Source: an uncultured Lachnospiraceae bacterium
GTDB taxonomy: Bacteria > Bacillota > Clostridia > Lachnospirales > Lachnospiraceae
NCBI GenBank assembly: GCA_902783305.1
Contig: CACZQU010000408.1
Coordinates: 1-8,015 of the forward strand
Direction: 5' to 3'
DNA length: 8,015 nucleotides
Below, piece after piece: positions 1-6,395 of the stretch. Position 1 is the first letter of the stretch. Each line of letters starts with the position of its first letter. A model generated the notes under the pieces. It made no database searches and was not told the origin of the DNA. It saw only the letters and a program-made list of their open reading frames with translations. A program made the position numbers and the translations under genes.

Positions 1-203
1 ATGACATTCTGAACGAATATTTCACGGATTATGAACTTGACCACGTCCGGACAATTGAAATGGGAACAGCCTATCAGCTCGTATATCACGTGATTCCGAA
101 AGAAAGTCAGAAAAGCAGGAGCCTGCTGGATACCATACGGGAACGAAATGGCAATCTTCCGGTTTCTCTTGGAAGAATACCGGACAATCATAACGAAATG
201 TAA
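1..203 (+). CDS. DUF4956-family membrane protein, C-terminal end (partial)
   Basis: This is the 3' end of a gene that enters from the left edge, reading in frame from base 3 to the TAA at 201-203 (66 codons visible). The visible peptide is soluble, with a pattern I recognise from the C-terminal cytoplasmic part of DUF4956 proteins: an acidic start (EYFTDYELDHVRTIEMG), a beta-strand segment (AYQLVYHVIPK) and a closing RERNGNLPVSLGRI, close to the family's usual 'R-x-R-N-G-N-L-x-(I/V)-x-L' ending. The membrane helices expected upstream are outside the window. DUF4956 genes in Firmicutes are commonly next to a VTC-domain polyphosphate polymerase and CotH-like or Cthe_2159-like surface protein genes; the gene that follows here fits that. 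No biochemical function is established that I know of. Recognition rests on a short tail, so confidence is moderate. Confidence 0.72.
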   Translation, partial: DILNEYFTDYELDHVRTIEMGTAYQLVYHVIPKESQKSRSLLDTIRERNGNLPVSLGRIPDNHNEM

Positions 204-213
204 ACATTTTTAC

Positions 214-223
214 AGGAAAGGAG
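214..223 (+). promoter_or_regulatory. Ribosome binding site of the Cthe_2159-family gene
   Basis: AGGAAAGGAG lies 7 bases before the ATG at 231, an almost ideal Shine-Dalgarno match. It fixes the start of the downstream gene and, with only 27 bases after the DUF4956 stop codon, supports co-transcription of the two genes. Confidence 0.8.
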
Positions 224-230
224 ATTCATC

Positions 231-1424
231 ATGACAGAAAACAGGATCCGGAAAGGATTATCCGGAGCAATTGTATTATCAGGGCTGCTTCTGATCATAA
301 TAGCAGGAAGGATTTCTCCGGTTTCAGTATACGGACAGGAGAGTTATCTTAATGAAGAAGAGCTTTTTACGGATCGGGATCTGACGCAGACAGCGGATCT
401 GTCCGAAGCACAATCTTTTACGGTAACGAATGGAGAAGATATTCACATCACAGAAGAAGGAGTTTATGTCCTTAGCGGCGCAGCGCAGAACGTTACTGTA
501 TATATAGAAGCCGGTGAGGAAGAAAAGATTCAGCTGGCACTGGATAACGTGACTATTGCCAATGCGGATTTTCCCTGTATTTATGTTAAATCCGCGGACA
601 AGGTTTTCCTTACTTTGGTTTCAGACAGTTCCTTTTCGGTTGCCGGAGAGTTTGTCAGGGATGGGGACACAAATACAGATGGAGTCATTTTTTCCCGCTC
701 TGACCTGACCCTGAACGGAACAGGAATGCTCGAAATCCGGTCTACGGACAACGGAATTGTGTCAAAGGATGATCTGAAGGTCACGGGCGGTTCCTACAGG
801 ATCGAGGCGGCATCAAAAGCATTTGAAGCCAATGATTCCATCTGCATTGCCGCAGGAGAATTTGATCTGAAAGCAGGAACCGATGCACTGCATGCCGAGA
901 ATGAGGACGATGATACGCTTGGATATGTTTATATTAAGGATGGAAGCATTAACATTGAGAGCGGAGACGACGGTATACATGGTACATCGATTGTCCGGAT
1001 CGACGGAGGGAATATTAATATTTCCGCAGCAGAAGGCATCGAAGGAACCGTCATACAGATCAATGACGGAACCGTGGATATTGCCAGCTGGGATGACGGA
1101 ATAAACGGCGCCCGCAAGTCTGATTCCTTTACTCCGACGGTCGAGATCAACGGCGGCCGGATCAGCATTGTCATGAGTTCAGGAGACACAGATGCCATAG
1201 ACTGCAACGGCAACCTGTTCATAAACGGCGGCAATATTGTTCTGACCGCTTCCTCCGGATTTGATTACGACGGAACCGGGCAATATAACGGAGGCACGAT
1301 CATTCTGAATGGCCAGCAGCTGAGTTCCCTTCCCAATCAGATGGGCATGGGCAGAAATGCCGGCGGTGGTATGGGCGGACACATGGGCAGACATGGTGAA
1401 GACAGAATTAAGGGAACCTTTTGA
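231..1424 (+). CDS. Secreted carbohydrate-binding beta-helix protein, Cthe_2159 family
   Basis: A 397-residue exported protein. Residues 1-35 form a signal peptide or membrane anchor: basic MTENRIRKG, then a hydrophobic stretch LSGLLLIIIAG. From about residue 55 the chain matches the Cthe_2159 carbohydrate-binding family (named after a Clostridium thermocellum cellulose/pectin-binding protein with a right-handed parallel beta-helix fold): 'LDNVTIANADFPCIYVKSADKVFLTL', then a ladder of coils with recurring turns such as STDNGI, GDDGIHG, AEGIEG, WDDGING and DTDAIDCNG. The acidic turns resemble the calcium-binding turns of this fold. The last 28 residues (370-397) are a Gly/Met/His-rich tail without an LPXTG motif or C-terminal membrane helix. 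Many relatives are longer, so this is a compact member. Carbohydrate binding is a family-level expectation; the ligand here is unknown. Its position after the DUF4956 gene suggests a cell-envelope role. Confidence 0.85.
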   Translation: MTENRIRKGLSGAIVLSGLLLIIIAGRISPVSVYGQESYLNEEELFTDRDLTQTADLSEAQSFTVTNGEDIHITEEGVYVLSGAAQNVTVYIEAGEEEKIQLALDNVTIANADFPCIYVKSADKVFLTLVSDSSFSVAGEFVRDGDTNTDGVIFSRSDLTLNGTGMLEIRSTDNGIVSKDDLKVTGGSYRIEAASKAFEANDSICIAAGEFDLKAGTDALHAENEDDDTLGYVYIKDGSINIESGDDGIHGTSIVRIDGGNINISAAEGIEGTVIQINDGTVDIASWDDGINGARKSDSFTPTVEINGGRISIVMSSGDTDAIDCNGNLFINGGNIVLTASSGFDYDGTGQYNGGTIILNGQQLSSLPNQMGMGRNAGGGMGGHMGRHGEDRIKGTF

Positions 1425-1434
1425 AACATTGTTG

Positions 1435-1468
1435 AAAAAAGCCAGCCACCGGAGTGACTGGCTTTTTT
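1435..1468. terminator. Bidirectional intrinsic terminator between convergent genes
   Basis: An A6 run is followed by the stem GCCAG-C-CAC, loop CGGA, then GTG-A-CTGGC and a T6 run. The arms pair over 8 bp with one C/A mismatch. Because A6 and T6 flank the stem symmetrically, the RNA of either strand ends in a stem plus U-tract. It lies 10 bases after the stop of the plus-strand gene (1424) and about 50 bases past the stop of the minus-strand reductase (1518), so it can end both transcripts. Confidence 0.9.
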
Positions 1469-1517
1469 CATTTCTTCTCTTTAGAGCCGGATAACGCTCT
1501 TCAGAAGGTATAAATAA

Positions 1518-3386
1518 TCAATTATTACCCGCAAGCGCAGCCGCCTGCTCCCCGATCATTCTTCCACCGTTGAAAGCGGAACCAAGAGAGACACCTTCAA
1601 TAAGCGGGTAGGAATTATTGTAAAACTCTGCCACATCGTTTCCTGCGGCAAAGAGCCCCTTAATAACCGTCCCGTCATCCTTGATAACCTGCAGGTTACT
1701 GTTCACCAGCACACCGCCGATCGCGCCAAGGCTCATGGGACGGGCCTTGACGGCGTAGAGGGGGCCGTCTCCCAAAGCTGTCAGATACTTCGGGTCCTTG
1801 CCCATGGCCATATCTTCCCCTGCATCACAGCTCTCATTATACTGCTTAATTGTGAGCTCCAGCATATCAGGATCCACACCCATCTGCTCTGCAAGTGAAC
1901 GGGCATCATCCCCTTTGAAAACGATCCCTTTCCCGCAGCCGTCGTCCAAGGCAGCCACAAAACCTGCCCATCCTTCCTCGACACTGAACAGCGGAACCGT
2001 CGGTTCATACCTTACATCCGTGTCAACATTGTAGAACTGTGCGCCATTTTCCTCCAGATTTTTTGCCATTTCTTCGGAGATGACCGCAAAGTAATACTCT
2101 CCCTGAGTAAACGCGCTGTTCGAGCTGAGAGCTGTATCATAGTTCAGGTCTTCCGGGCAGAACCTGCTCCCGCGGGTATTTACCCAGACACTGTTCGGAA
2201 GATAGATCGCCTTTGCAATGTCATCTTTTCCGCTCCCGGTCTGGATCCCGGAAAAGCTGGTCACGCCGTGAAGCTGCTGGATGGTTTTTCCTTTTCCTGC
2301 GCCAATTGCCTGGCTCATGGTGGCACCGTCGCCGGTCTGGGTACCCGTGGAGAATGTCTCCAGATGGAAGCCCACTGCCTCGTCAACCATTTCCTGGTTT
2401 GCCGCAAAACCGCCGGTGCAGAGGCAGACAGCGCCGCATGTGATGTCAAGGACAGTACCGTCCTTCTGGCGGCAGAGAACTCCTGTAATCTGATCCTCTT
2501 CTGCTTTCAGCTCATAAGCAGCCGTCTCCAGATAAACCTCTCCGCCGTCTTCTTTAAACCTGTCCAGAAGAACCATATACGCCCCTAACTTATTTTCCTG
2601 GTCTGCGTAAATATGGTAGGTGGGGAATCCCTCTGCATGAGCGGCCTGCTCATTTCCCATGAAGTCAAACTCCATCCCGTTCTCTTCCAGCCAGTCAACG
2701 GTCCGTCCACTGTCTTCGAAAAGATTGAAGAAGAGCGTTCCATCGCACATCCAGCAGTTATAATCCATCCAATCGCGCCATACTTCCTGGATGGTAAAGG
2801 TTCCCGCCACACCGGCTTCTTCCTGATCCTTGCTGTCAATGCCCATCGGACCGCCGGCAATGATGGAAACGCCGCCGACGCTGGCAGCTTTCTCCACGAG
2901 GATCGTCTTTGCCCCGTTTTGCTGGGAGGCGAGCGCGGCGGCCATACCGGCCGCTCCGCCGCCGACGACGACAGTGTCGCACTCAAGCTGTACTGTCTCG
3001 GCTTCTTCATCCGTCGTGGAAGAAGCTCCGGCCTCATACTCTGCCAGATCCCCGCCAGCCTGGGTGATTGCGTCCGCGACAGCCTCCTTGATCGCATCTG
3101 AGGTTATTGTTGCCCCTGTGATGGCATCCACGTTATATGCATTGCTCTCCACAATCGCGGCAGGAATATCTGTAACCGCGATACCGCCGATCTCCGGAGT
3201 TTCCTCCTGTTCGGTTACGACAACGGATGTAATAGCTCCGTCTGTGAAAGTCGTCTCAACCGTAATATCGCCATGGATGCCTGGTTTTGTGGCGGTATAC
3301 GTTCCGTCAGCTGCACTGCTTGCAAAAACTGCCTGTGAAACCATGAATGCGCAGACCACCGCGCAGGTAAAGATTTGCTTTTTCAT
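1518..3386 (-). CDS. Exported FMN/FAD flavoprotein reductase (fumarate/urocanate reductase-like), Sec-type signal
   Basis: A 622-residue secreted flavoprotein. Residues 1-22 are a Sec signal peptide (MKKQIF, hydrophobic core, AVFA cleavage region) with no lipobox cysteine. Residues 27-112 are an FMN-binding domain (PF04205 type) with the motif D87-A-I-T-G-A-T93; in this family ApbE links FMN to the final Thr. An acidic linker precedes an FAD_binding_2 domain: GGGAAG at 142-147 with E165 for the FAD ribose, TGDGATM at 350-356, and a closing GLFAAGNDVAEF from 577. The two-flavin layout without haem is that of secreted reductases such as Listeria FrdA and relatives of Shewanella UrdA: FMN receives electrons and FAD reduces an organic acceptor. 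By eye, the catalytic Arg402 and Arg544 of Shewanella Fcc3 fall near Tyr415 and the NNSYP motif (590-594), and His504 is absent, so fumarate is unlikely. The substrate is unknown. It is the second gene of an operon, 25 bases after its paralogue. Confidence 0.9.
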   Translation of the reverse strand: MKKQIFTCAVVCAFMVSQAVFASSAADGTYTATKPGIHGDITVETTFTDGAITSVVVTEQEETPEIGGIAVTDIPAAIVESNAYNVDAITGATITSDAIKEAVADAITQAGGDLAEYEAGASSTTDEEAETVQLECDTVVVGGGAAGMAAALASQQNGAKTILVEKAASVGGVSIIAGGPMGIDSKDQEEAGVAGTFTIQEVWRDWMDYNCWMCDGTLFFNLFEDSGRTVDWLEENGMEFDFMGNEQAAHAEGFPTYHIYADQENKLGAYMVLLDRFKEDGGEVYLETAAYELKAEEDQITGVLCRQKDGTVLDITCGAVCLCTGGFAANQEMVDEAVGFHLETFSTGTQTGDGATMSQAIGAGKGKTIQQLHGVTSFSGIQTGSGKDDIAKAIYLPNSVWVNTRGSRFCPEDLNYDTALSSNSAFTQGEYYFAVISEEMAKNLEENGAQFYNVDTDVRYEPTVPLFSVEEGWAGFVAALDDGCGKGIVFKGDDARSLAEQMGVDPDMLELTIKQYNESCDAGEDMAMGKDPKYLTALGDGPLYAVKARPMSLGAIGGVLVNSNLQVIKDDGTVIKGLFAAGNDVAEFYNNSYPLIEGVSLGSAFNGGRMIGEQAAALAGNN

Positions 3387-3394
3387 TCTGGTTT

Positions 3395-3405
3395 ATTTCC
3401 TTTCT
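3395..3405 (-). promoter_or_regulatory. Ribosome binding site of the downstream reductase gene
   Basis: On the minus strand, AGAAAGGAAAT stands just before the ATG at 3386-3384, inside the 25-base gap between the two reductase genes. It supports the chosen start and coupled expression from one transcript. Confidence 0.65.
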
Positions 3406-3411
3406 GAATTT

Positions 3412-5397
3412 TTACTTCCCCGCCACGATCTTCGCGGCGCGTCTTCCGAAGGTCATCGTACGTCCGCAGGCAAGCCCGGTAAACAGGTTCGGATAGTTGT
3501 TCGCAAAGAATCCGCCGGTGCAGTCTCCTGTTGCATACAACCCTTCAATCGGGGTTCCATCCTCCCTGATTACCTGCATATCTGTATTAATCCTGCAGCC
3601 ATCCAGAGTGGTCAGATGCCAGGCACAGGTGCGGATTCCATAGAACGGCGCGGTATCCACCGGCGTGAGGCGATGTTTTTCTTTCCCGTAGTCTTCATCA
3701 ACACCCTTGGCGGCAAGTTCGTTGTAACGTTCCACCGTCTTGACAAACGTATCCACTGGGATATTCAGCTTCTCGGCCAGTTCCTCCAGAGTATCGGCCT
3801 TCTGCAGATAACCTGTCTCCAGATGTGAATTCTCCCCTTCCATCATATCCTTCCAGCAGCCGTCGAAGTCACGGTTTGACAACGCACCATTATCAAACGG
3901 GAACAGGCGGCAGCATCCAACCTCGTCAAACTGCTCGCAGTACTCTTTGCTGTTCGCGTCAAAGATATCGCAGTAGGTGTGGTAAGGCTGCATATACATG
4001 GAGTGAAGCATGAATTCATAGGGTCCAGACTCGTTGCAGAATCTTTCACCATTCAGGTTTACCTTCAGGAAGGGCTGTTCACCAAACCAGAACCATTTAC
4101 CGTTGGTTTTGTATCCGGCAGTTTCCGTCGGCAGACAGGATGCTCTGTTGAACATCATGGAAGTATGGCAGGGATCCATCTCTGCGCCTGCCCAGAGCAT
4201 AGCTTTGATGGCAGATCCGTCCCCTTTGGATCCAATCGGAACATTCACCTTCATCTTCATCGTCATCGGCTGCAGGGCAAGCATCATATCCGTATTGGTG
4301 GCATAGCCGCCAGCGGCCATGATGACACCTTTTGATGCTTTTATCCGGATGTAATGTTCATCTGTCAGATCCTGGGCGATGATTCCTGTAACTTTTCCGG
4401 TGTCATCCTGCTCCAGCTTCACCATAGCGGTCTGGAGCTTCCATTCCACACCAAGCTCATCGCAATGCTCCTGGAAGGTATCGGAAATGCTAAGCTCCTC
4501 CGGAGCATCCTCTGTTTTATGCGGGCTGTGACCGGTAGCATACGCTTTATCGCGTCCCGGATCCTCCCGGTTACCGATGCCTCCCTCCAGACTCATGTAC
4601 CAGTTGCCTGTAGACTCGATCAGATCCGTCAGCCAGTCAACCATTTCACCAGATTCATTGATCCAGACCTTGATGAGATCACTGTCCACATACCCGCTGG
4701 CATAACGGACGATATCCTGGAGTGCTTCCATTTTGTCGATGGCAAGACCAGGGTCTTTCTCGATTTCCGCCTGCTGAATTTTAGAGTCAATAGAACCGAT
4801 ATCCTCTCTGATCTTTGTCGCCGTTTCTCCCTTCTCCACCACCAAAACCTTCGCGCCTTCTTCGGCAGCCGTCATGGTGGCGATCCATCCGCCGGTACCA
4901 CAGCCAACAACGAGAACCTCGGTTTCCAACTCTTCGGTGATATCGGCTTCATCGATTGCCGGCGGCTCACCTAACCAGTCGGATACGGTTTCTTCTTTCT
5001 CTGTAAGGACGACTTCCGTTCCGGAAGCCTGGGAAATACAGTCTGCAGCCGCAGCTCTGATTGCGTCACTGGTAACCGTTGCCCCGGATACCGCATCAAT
5101 ATCCGCTGACTGAGCATCAAGGATTGCCTGAGCCATGTCCTCACCGATCGCGCCGCCGATATCAGGGGTTTCCCCGGAGACATCAATGACAACATCCGTG
5201 ATGGATGTCTCATCAAAGGTCATGGTGACTTCAATATCACTCGCTATGCCTTTTGCTTTTGCGGAATAGGTGCCGGGGGTGTATTTGCCTTTTTCCTCCC
5301 CTGCCAGAATTGGCACACCAATCACACTTGCTGCAGCCAGGGCGGCGCCAGATGCCAGAGTTCCTTTGAGAAAGTCTTTTCTTGAAATGTTCTTCAT
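3412..5397 (-). CDS. Exported FMN/FAD flavoprotein reductase with Tat-like signal
   Basis: A 661-residue paralogue of the next gene. The N-terminus has a Tat-like signal, S5-R-K-D-F-L-K11, with Lys in the second Arg position, then an Ala-rich hydrophobic stretch to about residue 32. An FMN-binding domain (about 38-125) carries D101-A-V-S-G-A-T107, with Thr107 the expected covalent FMN site. A linker to about 158 leads to the FAD domain: GCGTGG at 165-170, E188, AAGGY at 361-365, KGDGSA at 391-396 and the C-terminal GLYATGDCTGG from 619. Family knowledge says such proteins take electrons through FMN and reduce a small organic acceptor outside the membrane. By-eye alignment to Shewanella Fcc3 puts Tyr460 (NESGPY) at Arg402 and the NNYP motif (633-636) at Arg544, with no equivalent of His504, so the acceptor is not obviously a dicarboxylate. 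It is first in its operon, with a good promoter and ribosome binding site. FAD-dependent reductase or dehydrogenase is firm; the substrate is unknown. Confidence 0.9.
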   Translation of the reverse strand: MKNISRKDFLKGTLASGAALAAASVIGVPILAGEEKGKYTPGTYSAKAKGIASDIEVTMTFDETSITDVVIDVSGETPDIGGAIGEDMAQAILDAQSADIDAVSGATVTSDAIRAAAADCISQASGTEVVLTEKEETVSDWLGEPPAIDEADITEELETEVLVVGCGTGGWIATMTAAEEGAKVLVVEKGETATKIREDIGSIDSKIQQAEIEKDPGLAIDKMEALQDIVRYASGYVDSDLIKVWINESGEMVDWLTDLIESTGNWYMSLEGGIGNREDPGRDKAYATGHSPHKTEDAPEELSISDTFQEHCDELGVEWKLQTAMVKLEQDDTGKVTGIIAQDLTDEHYIRIKASKGVIMAAGGYATNTDMMLALQPMTMKMKVNVPIGSKGDGSAIKAMLWAGAEMDPCHTSMMFNRASCLPTETAGYKTNGKWFWFGEQPFLKVNLNGERFCNESGPYEFMLHSMYMQPYHTYCDIFDANSKEYCEQFDEVGCCRLFPFDNGALSNRDFDGCWKDMMEGENSHLETGYLQKADTLEELAEKLNIPVDTFVKTVERYNELAAKGVDEDYGKEKHRLTPVDTAPFYGIRTCAWHLTTLDGCRINTDMQVIREDGTPIEGLYATGDCTGGFFANNYPNLFTGLACGRTMTFGRRAAKIVAGK

Positions 5398-5404
5398 GGA
5401 TGAT

Positions 5405-5411
5405 CTCCTTT
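5405..5411 (-). promoter_or_regulatory. Ribosome binding site of the first reductase gene
   Basis: AAAGGAG on the minus strand, 7 bases before the ATG at 5397-5395. It is a near-consensus Shine-Dalgarno sequence and fixes the start so that the protein begins with its export signal. Confidence 0.8.
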
Positions 5412-5464
5412 CGTGCGGTTCATTCTCATCGAAGTGAACGGGTTACTTAAAAAAAACCTATTTT

Positions 5465-5493
5465 ATAATATCCCTTTTCAAGAAAACTTTCAA
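5465..5493 (-). promoter_or_regulatory. Sigma-A type promoter of the reductase operon
   Basis: On the minus strand, TTGAAA (5493-5488) and TATTAT (5470-5465) are separated by exactly 17 bases. Each box is one base from the housekeeping consensus. The predicted start is about 5458, giving a leader of about 60 bases to the ATG at 5397. The initial transcribed region would read GG followed by eight T (5456-5449). A second TTGAAA (5481-5476) lies 12 bases from the first and falls in the spacer. No competing promoter of this quality was seen in the gap upstream of the operon. Confidence 0.8.
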
Positions 5494-5538
5494 TAAGTAA
5501 TAATGTTTCCCGGTCAAATCAGGAGATTCCCGTTACTT

Positions 5539-5557
5539 TTTACGTTATAACCGTAAA
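5539..5557. promoter_or_regulatory. Possible operator palindrome upstream of the reductase promoter
   Basis: TTTACG and CGTAAA are perfect inverted arms flanking a 7-base centre (TTATAAC) that is itself nearly palindromic. The centre lies about 90 bases upstream of the predicted transcription start and 46 bases from the -35 box, a place where activators often bind. No regulator gene is present in the window to pair it with, so the assignment is inference. Confidence 0.4.
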
Positions 5558-5667
5558 GCCACGTGCGGACGAATGGTCCCCGAAATGGCACTATGAACAA
5601 AATCTTTCTGTGGTGATATCGATTTCGGCAGATTTGTGCAAAGGGGCACTTTTCTTCTTTCCTGTTT

Positions 5668-6390
5668 TCAACTTCGGCCCATAAGAGAAAGAGGCAGCTC
5701 CATCCGGTGTCTTTCAAGCAGCGTCCGGTCGTAAAGAATTTCCCGGACAGGACCGTCTGCCGCGATGCAGCCTTCAGAAAGCAAAATCACGCGGTCGCAG
5801 GTGTCGAGAATCATATCGAGATCGTGCGAGGTGATCAGTTTGGTCTGTTCCAGTTCCCGGATGGTGTTGATTACAATACGGCGATTATATGGGTCAAGCG
5901 CGGAAGTCGGCTCATCCATCAGAATTGCCTCCGGCTCCATGGCAAGAACGGTAGCGATAGCCGCCATGCGCTTTTCACCGCCGGAGATCTTGTGGTTATA
6001 GCGATGTTTGAGATCCTCCAGATGCAGCTTTTCAAGCACGGTGTCTACACGCGCATCGGCCTCTTCACGGCTGAGCTTGTAATTCAGCGGCGCGAACATC
6101 ATGTCTTCATATACAGTCGGCATGAACATCTGGTTATCCGAGTTCTGAAGAACAAAGCCGAGCTTTCTTCTGATTACAGGCAGGATATCCCGGCGGACTT
6201 CGGTTCCGTCCACCAGGATTCTTCCTTCTCCTTCCGCAAGGCCGAGCAAAAGCTTCATCACGGTGGATTTGCCCACTCCGTTGGCTCCGATCAGGCCGAC
6301 AGCCTCACCTTTTTCGATACGGAAGGACAGATTCCGAAGGACGGGACGATCCTTTTCATACGCAAAGCTTACTTGCTGAAATTCAATCAA
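5668..6390 (-). CDS. cbiO: ECF transporter ATPase for cobalt/nickel uptake (CbiO-like)
   Basis: A 240-residue ABC ATPase of the energy-coupling factor type, which powers metal uptake through CbiQ and CbiM. All motifs are present: aromatic Tyr11, Walker A GANGVGKST (35-43), Q-loop Q82, signature ISGGE (135-139), Walker B AILMDEP (155-161) with catalytic Glu160, and H-loop His189. The Q-loop region LQNSDNQMF is typical of ECF ATPases. I chose the TTG at 6390-6388: it is preceded by GAGGTGA, a seven-base match to the 16S anti-Shine-Dalgarno, and gives the family-typical start (M)IEFQQVSFAYE. A GTG at 6399 overlapping the cbiQ stop by four bases is the alternative; an ATG at 6468 would add a run-on N-terminus overlapping cbiQ by 73 bases and is unlikely. 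It is the last gene of the cluster. Metal specificity comes from CbiM, not this subunit. Confidence 0.9.
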   Translation of the reverse strand: MIEFQQVSFAYEKDRPVLRNLSFRIEKGEAVGLIGANGVGKSTVMKLLLGLAEGEGRILVDGTEVRRDILPVIRRKLGFVLQNSDNQMFMPTVYEDMMFAPLNYKLSREEADARVDTVLEKLHLEDLKHRYNHKISGGEKRMAAIATVLAMEPEAILMDEPTSALDPYNRRIVINTIRELEQTKLITSHDLDMILDTCDRVILLSEGCIAADGPVREILYDRTLLERHRMELPLSLMGRS

Positions 6391-6395
6391 CTCTC

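Noticed and set aside
929..1234. Antisense frames within the Cthe_2159-family gene
   Set aside because: The repeated coils of the beta-helix gene create open antisense frames; none has a ribosome binding site or recognisable protein pattern.
2585..3097. Minus-strand 170-codon frame inside the downstream reductase
   Set aside because: It overlaps the FAD domain in another frame and gives an Arg/Ser/Pro-rich sequence typical of an out-of-frame shadow.
2830..3828. Long plus-strand open frame of 332 codons
   Set aside because: It is antisense to both reductase genes and runs across their intergenic gap. It is Ser/Ala/Thr-rich low-complexity sequence with no domain resemblance, while the minus-strand frames carry full FMN and FAD motifs.
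5636..5649. GTGC/GCAC stem as a cbiO terminator
   Set aside because: The stem is only 4 bp, and on the minus strand it is followed by AAATC rather than a U-tract; the T-rich side faces the plus strand, where no gene ends.
5560..5667. Possible riboswitch between cbiO and the reductase operon
   Set aside because: It lies upstream of the predicted reductase transcription start and downstream of the cbi genes. No conserved cobalamin, FMN or NiCo aptamer core was recognisable.
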